From the NCBI RefSeq assembly GCF_017744675.1, contig NZ_JAGIAV010000002.1, positions 124,001-188,000 of the forward strand: a DNA stretch of 64,000 nt, in the 5' to 3' direction. Origin of the DNA: Flavobacterium sp. GTDB lineage: Bacteria; Bacteroidota; Bacteroidia; Flavobacteriales; Flavobacteriaceae. The notes below the pieces were generated by a model that worked only from the letters and a program-made list of their open reading frames with translations, was not told where the DNA came from and ran no database searches. The translations under genes were made by a program, and so were the position numbers. Position 1 is the stretch's first letter, and every line of letters starts with the position of its first letter. Below are positions 1 through 8,650 of this stretch, in pieces.

Positions 1-2187
1 GCTAATTTTACTTGTACTTACAACAACATCTTGCGTAAAGTTCAACGTTTTATTAGCATTTAAATTAGAATAAACTGTAGAAGCTGGAGTAAATGTTTGT
101 CCTGTTAAGGCTGCAGTTACGGTATAATTGCCGCCAGAAGCTAAAGTAAGTGAGTAAGCTCCGCTTGAATTAGTGGTTGCAGTAACATTTCCTGCTGTAG
201 AAGATGCCGTTACTGTTACGCCAGAAACTGGAGCTGTTCCGTTAAGAACTGTTCCGCTTACGGTATAAGTTACCACTGCTGCACCTTGAGTGAAATTCAA
301 CGTTTTGTTTGCATCAATTGCATTGTAAACTGTTGAAGCTGGTGTATAAGAAAATCCAGATTTTGCAGCTGTAACTGTAAAGTTTAATCCCGCTGTTAAA
401 CCTGCAACGCTGTAAGCACCGCTTGCGTTTGAAACTGCTGTTAAAGTTGTGCTTCCAGAAACTGCCGAAACGGTTACGCCAGAAACTGGTGTTGTTCCGT
501 CTAGAACTGTTCCGCTTACAGTATAAGTTGGCTGAGTTCCATTTATTACAACTCCTGTTTGATTTGTTGTAACATTTGTTAACGTAACTGGAGTAAATGT
601 ATAACTCGCTTTTAAAGCTGTTAGCGAATAATTTTGTCCAGAAGTTAAATTATTGAAGGTAAAGTTTCCTGTTTGAGAAACTACTGTCTGAATAACTACA
701 TTAGATGCATTACGTAATTCTACTGTAACATCTGTAACCAAAGCCGATCCGTTTTTTACAGAACCAGCAATGCTTACTGTTCCTGGAACTACGCTTCCAA
801 AAGAAGTATCAACTTGAGCAAGCAATGAATTTGGAATTGCACCTCTCGTATCCTGAGATAATTCCCAAATCATTCCTCCTGCTAAGTTTTTTGATTTAAT
901 GTATTGCACTTTTAAATCCATTGACTGTTTATCCTCATAAGAGATAAACTCTTTTCTAGTAGCATTATATAAATAAGGAACTTTCGTCGTATTATCAAAG
1001 TAACGAACCCATCCTGCTGAAGCTGCAGATGGCGTTACCATCATAGTACTCGGATCCAAATAAGCATGTGAATTTGTAACTGGATTTCCGACTAAATCAC
1101 AAATTTCGATACTTCCAGATTTTTCGCAAGCTCCAGAACCATCCCAAGTTCCTGTTGGGTTTTGCGGATTAGTACATCCTGGAACTACATATCTTGGTGC
1201 TGAAACAAATAATCCGTTTGTTGAATTTGCAGCAACGTTATCGAATTTTTTTCCGTAGAAAGGCAATCCCATAATTAATTTATTTGCCGGGAAACCAACT
1301 ACATTTAAATATTGATTGGTTAATTCGTCTAGTGATTCTGATTGCGTTGCGCCATACAACGGATCGTTTGGATTTCCACTAGCATACAAAGGAGCATTGT
1401 AACAGGTTTTATCGTACCAGTTTCCTCCAAAATCATATCCGAAATAGGTAATATAATCACAATAAGTAGAAATATCTTCTGTCATTCCGTATTGTGATCT
1501 ATTATTTGGACCTAAATACTGTTTAGAGACATTTCTAACATTGTTTCCTGCAGCAATAGTAATTAGTTTATTTGGCATTGCCTGACGCATAGCTTTTAAT
1601 AAGTAAACCAAATTTTTGTTGTCATCAGGACTGTATTTTTGCGGAGGAACAGGCGCGCCATTTACAATTTCTGTTCCGTCAGTTCCGCCAGAAAGAGGAT
1701 ATTCCCAATCAATATCGAAACCATCAATAAACGGATACGTTGTAATGAAGTTTGCCATATCTGTTGCCAAAGCGGCTCTTGCCACAGGGCTTGCAGCAAT
1801 TGGAGAAAGGTCTTGACCTTTTGTCCAGCCTCCAACAGAGATTAAGATTTTTAAATGCGGATACTTTTCTTTCAATTTCATTAAGTCGTAAAAGTTTCCT
1901 TTAACTGGAGCATCCCACGGAATTCCGCCTTCCATATGCTCAAAATCGGCATAGGTATCCAAACATTTTAATTTTGTATTCTCTGGATGGGCAGGATCAT
2001 AAGTTGTCCCATAAAAAGAATAATTTAAATGCGTCAATTTACTTCCATCAATCTTCGGAACATTAAAATCCCTCGCATAGATAGACCATTGCGCATAATA
2101 CCCCACTACTTTTTTTCCGTGAGCCGGCTGGGCTAACGCGAGTAAGGGAAACAACAACAAAAAGAGTAATCTGTAATAATGTTTCAT
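1..2187 (-). CDS. GH18 chitinase, partial (C-terminus beyond window edge)
   Basis: Endochitinase of glycoside hydrolase family 18, probably secreted, cutting beta-1,4-GlcNAc chains. The ATG at 2187 starts a signal peptide (MKHYYRLLFLLLFPLLALAQ). The reading frame stays open for 729 codons to base 1, so the end is missing. Seen: the SVGGW substrate strand near residue 117 and the catalytic DGFDIDWEYP motif at 155-164, with E162 as the proton donor. The barrel ends near residue 455. Three tandem domains of about 86 residues follow (starts near 467, 552 and 639), each with a VSGTVL-like opening, of the carboxypeptidase-regulatory/CnaB-like fold. A type IX secretion tail may lie outside the window; none is visible. 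Last gene of the minus-strand chitin operon, 469 bp after the GH20 gene. Confidence 0.93.
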   Translation of the reverse strand, partial: MKHYYRLLFLLLFPLLALAQPAHGKKVVGYYAQWSIYARDFNVPKIDGSKLTHLNYSFYGTTYDPAHPENTKLKCLDTYADFEHMEGGIPWDAPVKGNFYDLMKLKEKYPHLKILISVGGWTKGQDLSPIAASPVARAALATDMANFITTYPFIDGFDIDWEYPLSGGTDGTEIVNGAPVPPQKYSPDDNKNLVYLLKAMRQAMPNKLITIAAGNNVRNVSKQYLGPNNRSQYGMTEDISTYCDYITYFGYDFGGNWYDKTCYNAPLYASGNPNDPLYGATQSESLDELTNQYLNVVGFPANKLIMGLPFYGKKFDNVAANSTNGLFVSAPRYVVPGCTNPQNPTGTWDGSGACEKSGSIEICDLVGNPVTNSHAYLDPSTMMVTPSAASAGWVRYFDNTTKVPYLYNATRKEFISYEDKQSMDLKVQYIKSKNLAGGMIWELSQDTRGAIPNSLLAQVDTSFGSVVPGTVSIAGSVKNGSALVTDVTVELRNASNVVIQTVVSQTGNFTFNNLTSGQNYSLTALKASYTFTPVTLTNVTTNQTGVVINGTQPTYTVSGTVLDGTTPVSGVTVSAVSGSTTLTAVSNASGAYSVAGLTAGLNFTVTAAKSGFSYTPASTVYNAIDANKTLNFTQGAAVVTYTVSGTVLNGTAPVSGVTVTASSTAGNVTATTNSSGAYSLTLASGGNYTVTAALTGQTFTPASTVYSNLNANKTLNFTQDVVVSTSKIS

Positions 2188-2656
2188 AGTTAATAAATAT
2201 TGGTTAATAGAAAATAAGTACTTGGGCCATAACTGTTTTCTTAACAGTCAGGTTTCGCTTAACTGCAGGTTGGAAGGCTGCTGTCAACTGGAAATAAACT
2301 CAAATTACATTCTATAGATAAATATTACTATTTCTGATTCATTCATAATCTTTAGCAAATAGCATTGACTGATATTTATTTATAATTTTTAAAAATTAAT
2401 CGTAAATACAAATGATAAATTTGGGACTAATCATCAATCTATACTCTCGTTTTTTGTCATGTTTTGTTGTATTCTTTTTATTTGGTTTTTAAAGGTTAAT
2501 AATTATTTTCACGGCTTATATTTTTTTATTTAATTAAGTTAAGTGCTATCATTTTTGAAATCTTGGCCATAACCATCTCTACCGAGAAACTCGGCAGAGA
2601 TAATTAAAAGCCTGATTAATGGTAACTCTAATTAACACACTAACTCAACCAAAATT
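2188..2656. other. 469-bp gap between GH20 and GH18 genes
   Basis: AT-rich gap without a supportable ORF. It holds one strong hairpin at 2575-2601 (listed separately) and no clear TAnnTTTG element facing the chitinase gene. I cannot say whether the chitinase has its own promoter or is reached by read-through from the upstream PUL genes. Confidence 0.6.
2575..2601 (-). promoter_or_regulatory. intercistronic hairpin downstream of GH20 gene
   Basis: Arms ATCTCTACCGAG and CTCGGCAGAGAT flank an AAA loop. The single A/C mismatch on the plus strand becomes a G-U pair on the minus strand, so the stem is complete only in the RNA of the chitin operon. No T-run follows in that direction. It therefore looks more like a processing or mRNA-stabilising stem, or an attenuator, than a simple terminator. 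Confidence 0.5.
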
Positions 2657-4723
2657 TCATATTAGTTTCTTTAAACTTTCATAAACTGACAGTTCTACGT
2701 CAGCATGATCTTTTGTATTGCATTGCTCTATTAGACTTTTTAAGTCTGCTGGTTTTAAAGTCGATTTATTATCTAAAACCAACAATAATTCTTGTGAAGC
2801 ATCGCTTAATTTTTGAGACAAAGGCAAAATTGGCTGCACTAATGGCGCATTTGCACTAAGCGTAGTCAGGTCTTTGTGCACTGCAATCCATTTACTAAAA
2901 AAAGCAGCTACTTTTGCTTTATTATCTGCCGATTTATTTGCCAAATATTGGCTTACAGCTTCACTAAAAGCTAAAGAATCTTTCGCATCTGGTCCGCAAG
3001 CATCGGCAAACAAGGTAAATGGAGAATACATTTGGTATTCTGTTCCTCCTTTGTTACGAGTATATCCTTTTAAAGGTTCACTTACATTAGAAAATGCTTC
3101 AAGGGATTGAATACTTTGATTGTTGGCAATATTTCTCAAAATCACATCTTTGTTACGAATGTGTGTAATGCCTAATTCTTCTAGCCTAAAAGAAATCGTT
3201 TCTAAACGTTTGCGCATATTTTCTACATCTACCACATCTTCTGCAGACCAAAGTCTCTCTGCAATTGCAGCTGTTCTTGGCCAAATTCTAGAATCGATAG
3301 TTGTTGGTGTAGCTAATTCTGTCCACATTGTAGCCTCTCCACCCAAAATTCTTGCTTTTTCATCGCTAGTTAAATTAGCTCCTTTTGGCATCGGATCGTT
3401 TAAGTAATGACTTGCAATTGGATACATCAAATCAATATAATAACCATTTGAAAGAACGGTTTTGTATCCTTTTTTAACGGCGTCTACAAGAGATTGTCCC
3501 GCAGGCATTCCTTCATTTGGACCTCTCCAAGAATGCACGATAGCTTCTTTAGACAAATCTTTTGTCAAAATTTCTTCCCAACCCATTAATTGTTTTCCGT
3601 GTTTCTTTAACATCGGCGCCAATTGCATGGTGAAATACGTTTGCAATTCGTGGTTGTTTTTTAAATTATGCTTTTTCATGAATTCTTGAATTTTCGGATT
3701 TGCATCCCAATCCTTTCCTTCGTTTTCATCTCCTCCAATATGGAAATAAGCACCTGGGAATAATGGACAAACCTCATCAAAAACTTCACTTAATAATTGG
3801 TATGTTTTAGGATTTGAAGGATCTAATGTTGGCGAAAAAATACCAGCATTTCTTTCAATTCCATAGGTAGCGATTGCTGTACCTTGAATATTTTTTTCGG
3901 ATGTTCCGCCAGTCAGCGTGATTACTTTACTGCCAATTTCTGGATAAGCCGTTAAAATTGCAGATCCGTGACCTGGAACATCTATTTCTGGAACGATTAA
4001 AATACCGCGCTCATCAGCATATTTTACGATATTTTTAATTTCCTCTTGTGTGTAATACATTCCATCCGAAGCCAGTTGAGTAAACTTTGGATGTTTTTTC
4101 ATTTCGATTCTCCAGCCTTGATCATCAACCAAGTGCCAGTGAAAAACATTCATTTTCATTGCAGCCAATGCGTCAATATTTCTTTTAACAACATCAATTG
4201 GCTGAAAATGTCTAGAAACATCCATCATCAAACCTCTCCAAGTAAATCTTGGGAAATCTGAAATTTTTGAAACTGGAAAATAAAAAGTTTTTGAGTTGTT
4301 TTGAAGCATCTGCAATAAAGTCTCCAAACCATGCAAAGCTCCCAAATCACTTGTTGCATTAATTGTAATTTTATTCGAAGTGATATCTAAATGATAGCTT
4401 TCATCTTCGTATAAACCAATTTTTCCACTTTTTGTGCAATTGATTTGCAATTCTGCATTTGGAACTTCATTTAATTTGGCTATAAAACTTTGTTCAAAGA
4501 AAATACCTGTTCTACCATCTAAACGGCGCAAAAAACGCGTTACTCCTCCAAATATTCTAGCATTTGGATTTCCTGTAATGTTTACTTTAAAATTTTTAGT
4601 TAAGTTAAAATTACCTTCATTAATAACAACATTCTGAGGCCAAGGCATAAGATTCAGCTGCTCCTTCTGGACTTGAGCACCTGCAGTTATACCCGCAAAT
4701 AATAGCACAAATAGATATTTCAT
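2657..4723 (-). CDS. GH20 beta-N-acetylhexosaminidase
   Basis: Exo-enzyme releasing GlcNAc from the non-reducing end of chito-oligosaccharides, probably in the periplasm. The start chosen is the ATG at 4723, because MKYLFVLLFAGITAGAQ is a normal signal peptide; a longer frame adds a lysine-rich extension that would spoil it. The 688-residue length fits the family. An N-terminal GH20b-like domain (about 25-155) precedes the TIM barrel. The catalytic Asp-Glu pair is D332-E333 in the FHIGGDE motif; the HWHLVDDQGWR stretch (about 195-205) lines the active site. Downstream of the deaminase gene and upstream of the chitinase. Its leader, AAAAAAGAAAAAAATG, is shared exactly with the deaminase gene. 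Confidence 0.94.
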   Translation of the reverse strand: MKYLFVLLFAGITAGAQVQKEQLNLMPWPQNVVINEGNFNLTKNFKVNITGNPNARIFGGVTRFLRRLDGRTGIFFEQSFIAKLNEVPNAELQINCTKSGKIGLYEDESYHLDITSNKITINATSDLGALHGLETLLQMLQNNSKTFYFPVSKISDFPRFTWRGLMMDVSRHFQPIDVVKRNIDALAAMKMNVFHWHLVDDQGWRIEMKKHPKFTQLASDGMYYTQEEIKNIVKYADERGILIVPEIDVPGHGSAILTAYPEIGSKVITLTGGTSEKNIQGTAIATYGIERNAGIFSPTLDPSNPKTYQLLSEVFDEVCPLFPGAYFHIGGDENEGKDWDANPKIQEFMKKHNLKNNHELQTYFTMQLAPMLKKHGKQLMGWEEILTKDLSKEAIVHSWRGPNEGMPAGQSLVDAVKKGYKTVLSNGYYIDLMYPIASHYLNDPMPKGANLTSDEKARILGGEATMWTELATPTTIDSRIWPRTAAIAERLWSAEDVVDVENMRKRLETISFRLEELGITHIRNKDVILRNIANNQSIQSLEAFSNVSEPLKGYTRNKGGTEYQMYSPFTLFADACGPDAKDSLAFSEAVSQYLANKSADNKAKVAAFFSKWIAVHKDLTTLSANAPLVQPILPLSQKLSDASQELLLVLDNKSTLKPADLKSLIEQCNTKDHADVELSVYESLKKLI

Positions 4724-4846
4724 TTTTTTCTTTTTTTTTGGTTGGATAGCTTTAATAAGCATCCGAAATTTATATAAAAAGACAAAATCCAGAATGACTT
4801 CTGCAGTACCTCACTTTTACAAGTAATCATCTGAATTTTGCCATTT

Positions 4847-4866
4847 GATTTGTTTAAAAACAAATC
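4847..4866 (-). promoter_or_regulatory. short palindromic hairpin between deaminase and GH20 genes
   Basis: GATTTGTTT and AAACAAATC form a near-perfect 20-nt palindrome 10 bp past the deaminase stop codon. No long T-run follows, so it may act as a weak terminator or a 3'-end stabiliser within the operon. Confidence 0.4.
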
Positions 4867-4875
4867 ATTAAAAAC

Positions 4876-6813
4876 CTAATAATCAAAACGTTTAAAAGCT
4901 TCAATAGCTTCGTATTCAGCCAAACCTAATTCATCATATAAAACCGCCGTATTCTTATTTCGATCTTCTGCCCTAACCCAGAATTCACGAGAATCATTGC
5001 CTTGAAACATTACTCTATCTTTTTGAGATTGGTGATGTAAAATAGCATGACGTTTTAATAAAACTTCAGACGGGCTCAACGGAACCGCCATGTCAATTTC
5101 ATGAATATCCCATTCGTGCCATGCTCCTCTATATAACCACAACCAGCAGTCATTCATGTATGGTTCTGGTTTAAGTTCTTTTAAAGCGGCAAAAATGGCA
5201 TTTAAACAAACCTCATGTGTTCCGTGCGGATCTGCCAGATCTCCAGCTGCAAAAACCTGATGCGGTTTTATTTTTGCGATAATATCTTTTACAATAGCGA
5301 TATCTTCTGGACCTAACGGATTTTTCTTCACCTGTCCTGTTTCATAAAAAGGAAGATCTAAAAAGTGTGTGTTTTCATCTTTCAGTCCAATATATCTCGT
5401 TGCTCCGTAAGATTCTCTTCTTCTAATTAGTCCTTTTAATTTTCTTACTTCTAAAGAATCAATCTGATTTTCAGATTTGTTATTTAAAAACTCGATAACC
5501 GATTTGAAATTGATATCTGCTTTTTGATCTCCAATAAAATCACTGGCTACTTCTGCAAATTTTAAAGCTTCATCGTCTGAAACCGCAATATTTCCTGAAG
5601 TCTGGTACACTACATGAACATCGTGGCCTTGTTTGATTAGCTTCGAAAATGTTCCTCCCATAGAAATCACATCGTCATCTGGGTGCGGACTAAAAAGTAT
5701 AACTCTCTTTTTTGCCGGATTTGCCCTTTCTGGACGAAATGAATCGTCTGTGTTAGGTTTTCCTCCTGGCCATCCGGTAATGGTATGCTGTAAGATATTA
5801 AACATATTAATGTTCATATCGTAAGCAGAACCTTCTTGAGCCAAAAGATCGGACATTCCGTTATTGTTATAATCACGGTCTGTCAATTTTAGAATTGATT
5901 GTTTTGTTTTTTGACAAAGCCAAACAATAGCTTTACTTTTTAATTCAGGAGTCCAAAGACATTCTCCAACCAACCAAGGCGTTTTGAAACGAGTTAATTC
6001 TGATGCCGCAGACTGATCTAAAACGAAAGTTGCGTTTGGATGGTTTTGTAAAAATGTTGCTGGAACTTCGGAACTGATATCACCTTGAACTGTTCTCTTG
6101 ATAATATCAGCTTTATTTTGCCCCCAAGCCATCAAAACAATACGTTTTGATCTCAGAATGGTTGAAACTCCCATTGTAATGGCACGTTTCGGCACATTAT
6201 CAATACCATTAAAAGCTGATGATGCATCGACTCTTGTGATATGATCTAAAGTAATAATTCTAGTTCCTGAATTGATATGTGAGCCTGGTTCGTTAAATCC
6301 AACGTGCCCTGTTCTACCAATTCCAAGCAATTGAAAATCAAGACCACCTGCATTTTTAATATTCATTTCATAATCGATGCAATATTGATTGATTTCCTCA
6401 ATAGCTACTGTACCATCAGGAATATTAATATTTTCGGGTTTGATATCAATATGATTAAAAAGATGCTCATGCATGAAATAATGATAGCTCTGATTGTTCT
6501 CCTTTGTCATCGGATAATACTCATCCAAATTAAAAGTGATTACATTGCTAAAACTAAGTCCTTCTTCTCTGTGCATTCTTACTAGTTCTTCGTAAACTTT
6601 AATAGGAGAAGAACCTGTTGCCAGACCTAAAACACAAGATTTGTTTTTCTCCTGCCTAGACCTAATTAGCTGCGCAATTTCCTGTGCTACAATTACAGAA
6701 GCTTCAATCGAACCTTTGAAAATTTCGATGTGTATTTTTTCAAATCGAGTTTCTTCAAATTTTCCCGCGCTTTTGTAACTGATATCAGGTTTTATTTCTA
6801 AAGCACTTTTCAT
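4876..6813 (-). CDS. nagB: glucosamine-6-phosphate deaminase fused to PIG-L deacetylase-like domain
   Basis: Cytoplasmic enzyme converting GlcN-6-P to fructose-6-P and ammonia, the last step of chitin breakdown. The ATG at 6813 (MKSALEIKPD) is preferred over an upstream in-frame GTG-type extension. Residues 1-300 are the NagB fold: LATGSS near 64-69, LDEY with D97, and GHVGFNEP with H170 and E175. The residue matching E. coli NagB D141 is T168 here (GRTGH instead of NDGH). Residues from about 365 form a PIG-L-like domain with HPDDD at 377-381. At 645 residues it is more than twice the size of E. coli NagB. No nagA is visible; the PIG-L half could supply GlcNAc-6-P deacetylation, but that is inference. 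Confidence 0.88.
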   Translation of the reverse strand: MKSALEIKPDISYKSAGKFEETRFEKIHIEIFKGSIEASVIVAQEIAQLIRSRQEKNKSCVLGLATGSSPIKVYEELVRMHREEGLSFSNVITFNLDEYYPMTKENNQSYHYFMHEHLFNHIDIKPENINIPDGTVAIEEINQYCIDYEMNIKNAGGLDFQLLGIGRTGHVGFNEPGSHINSGTRIITLDHITRVDASSAFNGIDNVPKRAITMGVSTILRSKRIVLMAWGQNKADIIKRTVQGDISSEVPATFLQNHPNATFVLDQSAASELTRFKTPWLVGECLWTPELKSKAIVWLCQKTKQSILKLTDRDYNNNGMSDLLAQEGSAYDMNINMFNILQHTITGWPGGKPNTDDSFRPERANPAKKRVILFSPHPDDDVISMGGTFSKLIKQGHDVHVVYQTSGNIAVSDDEALKFAEVASDFIGDQKADINFKSVIEFLNNKSENQIDSLEVRKLKGLIRRRESYGATRYIGLKDENTHFLDLPFYETGQVKKNPLGPEDIAIVKDIIAKIKPHQVFAAGDLADPHGTHEVCLNAIFAALKELKPEPYMNDCWLWLYRGAWHEWDIHEIDMAVPLSPSEVLLKRHAILHHQSQKDRVMFQGNDSREFWVRAEDRNKNTAVLYDELGLAEYEAIEAFKRFDY

Positions 6814-6854
6814 TTTTTTCTTTTTTGTAGTAAGTACCATTTTGGTTTTTAAGA

Positions 6855-6888
6855 TATGGTATAGATAGCTTTCGCCATCTATACCGTA
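6855..6888 (-). promoter_or_regulatory. GNRA-loop hairpin between susD and deaminase genes
   Basis: On the minus strand the RNA reads GGTATAGATGGC, a GAAA loop, then GCTATCTATACC: twelve pairs including one G-U and a closing C-G. On the plus strand the G-U is an A/C mismatch and the loop is TTTC, so the structure suits the operon transcript. It lies 31 bp after the susD stop and 42 bp before the deaminase start. Such stems after susD commonly separate the highly expressed susCD part from downstream enzymes; the role here is inferred. Confidence 0.6.
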
Positions 6889-6918
6889 CCACTAACCAAA
6901 CTTAATATTCTTTTTTTT

Positions 6919-8496
6919 TTAGAATTTGTTTACTCCAGTATCCCACCAAAGTCTTGTTGCTCCTGTATCTGGACCTCCTAAAAGCTGAACCCCTTGAGCA
7001 TAACCTGTTGGATTAGAAGTTTTTTCATTTACGTAGAAATTCAATCTTCTTACAAACGTTCCATTAGGAATTTTTCCTCCAGAGAAGTTATTTACTGGCA
7101 AGAATAATTTTGGATAACCCGTTCTTCTTGTCTCAGCCCAAGCTTCTTGACCATCAGGGAAACCAGCGATCCATTTTTGAGTAATAATTTTTTGTAGTTT
7201 AACTTCATTAGAATCCGATTCTGACCATTTTACTGTTACCAAATTTTGTGCTGCAATATTATTTGTTGCATTTAATGGATCTGTAAAGTTTGCTGGCATT
7301 GAAACATCATCAGCAATGTAAGTTGCCGCACTTCCTGCACCTAATTGAGCGAAAGAAGTTGCAATTCCTGCTTCATAAAGTGACTGTGCAGATGCACCAA
7401 CATTCCAACCTTTTAATGCTGCTTCAGCTTTTAAGAAATAAGATTCAGATGCATTAAACCAAGGAATCAAGTTATTTTCTACGATTGGTCCAACTTTAGA
7501 GAACAAATCTGCTTTTGCTGTTCTATAATTAGCATCAACCAAAGTTCCCATTCTAATACCTTGATAAACATTTCCAGTCGCTTTATGAAAGAATACATCT
7601 CTTCTTGGATCATTATAGCCATTCATTATAGATGTAATTGCTCCACCTGCATTGATATCTGCCCAAGGACCGGTATATGTTTTAACAGGATGTTCAGCAA
7701 TATACGCCATGTTATCAGCATTAGAAGTAATTACTCCTAAACCAGCCAATGCAGCCTCTCCTTCAGCTTTTGCTTTTACAGGATCAACATTAGAAATACG
7801 CAATGCTAAACGTAATCTTAAAGAGTTAGCAAATTTTACCCATTTCTGAATATTTCCGGCTGCAGTAGTTCCATCTGTTGCATCACCTGTCGCAAAGAAA
7901 GTTGCAGAAGCATCTGCAGCTTTTGGAGTTAAAATATCAATCGCAGTTTTTAACTCTGTAAAAAATTGATCATAAACTGCTTTTTGAGAATCATATGGAG
8001 TTGTTCCATCAGGATTTCCAAAACCTGAATAAACGATTGGTCCGTAATAATCTGTTGTTTTATGCATTGCATAAACTTTTAAGATTAAAGACCATGCATA
8101 AAATTGAGGATATTTATTTTTTGTTAATTTTTCAAGATTATAGGCATTTACCATCTCTTTTTGGTACTTCTGAACCCATTCAGCACCATTCCAGCCATCA
8201 ACAAGAGCATAAGTAGAGTTATTACTGTTACCCGCAAAATCGTGAGGCGTTCCCATGTATCCTGAAAAGATATCTGCATTTAAGTTAAACTGAATATCTC
8301 CCTGCCAATCATCAGCAACCAAGATATACATTCCTCTCTGCATTGTCTTAAGAGGCGCTTTAACCTGATTAAAATCTTGTTCTAATTGTTCGTTGCTAAA
8401 GCCAGTCTCATTGGTATTTATGTCTTCAAAGTCTCCCGTACAACTACTTAATGAAAGAGCTAAAACTGAACCTAATATTAATAATTTATTTTTCAT
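6919..8496 (-). CDS. susD: SusD/RagB-like surface glycan-binding lipoprotein
   Basis: Outer-membrane lipoprotein that captures chito-oligosaccharides and forms the lid of the SusC pore. The ATG at 8496 gives MKNKLLILGSVLALSLSSC, a lipoprotein signal with the lipid-bearing Cys at residue 19. The following GDFEDINTNETGF resembles the SusD-like family with an N-terminal FxDINTNP-type motif. At 525 residues it has normal length. It lies 154 bp after susC in the same operon. Substrate specificity is inferred from the neighbouring GH18, GH20 and deaminase genes, not from the protein itself. Confidence 0.9.
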   Translation of the reverse strand: MKNKLLILGSVLALSLSSCTGDFEDINTNETGFSNEQLEQDFNQVKAPLKTMQRGMYILVADDWQGDIQFNLNADIFSGYMGTPHDFAGNSNNSTYALVDGWNGAEWVQKYQKEMVNAYNLEKLTKNKYPQFYAWSLILKVYAMHKTTDYYGPIVYSGFGNPDGTTPYDSQKAVYDQFFTELKTAIDILTPKAADASATFFATGDATDGTTAAGNIQKWVKFANSLRLRLALRISNVDPVKAKAEGEAALAGLGVITSNADNMAYIAEHPVKTYTGPWADINAGGAITSIMNGYNDPRRDVFFHKATGNVYQGIRMGTLVDANYRTAKADLFSKVGPIVENNLIPWFNASESYFLKAEAALKGWNVGASAQSLYEAGIATSFAQLGAGSAATYIADDVSMPANFTDPLNATNNIAAQNLVTVKWSESDSNEVKLQKIITQKWIAGFPDGQEAWAETRRTGYPKLFLPVNNFSGGKIPNGTFVRRLNFYVNEKTSNPTGYAQGVQLLGGPDTGATRLWWDTGVNKF

Positions 8497-8650
8497 CTGT
8501 GAATTTTTATCGTTAATTAAAATCATTTTTATTGATTTATAAGCCAACCCATTAAAGAGTTACTTGTTTATTATTTTACATTATTTCTACATTCAATCAA
8601 TAAACAAGAGTCTTACAACAACCAGAAGGTTTTGTCCTTTATTAATTATT

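Noticed and set aside
1616..1845. Two overlapping plus-strand frames of 66-68 codons
   Set aside because: They lie opposite the GH18 catalytic domain, whose DGFDIDWEYP motif is on the minus strand; composition is that of antisense shadow.
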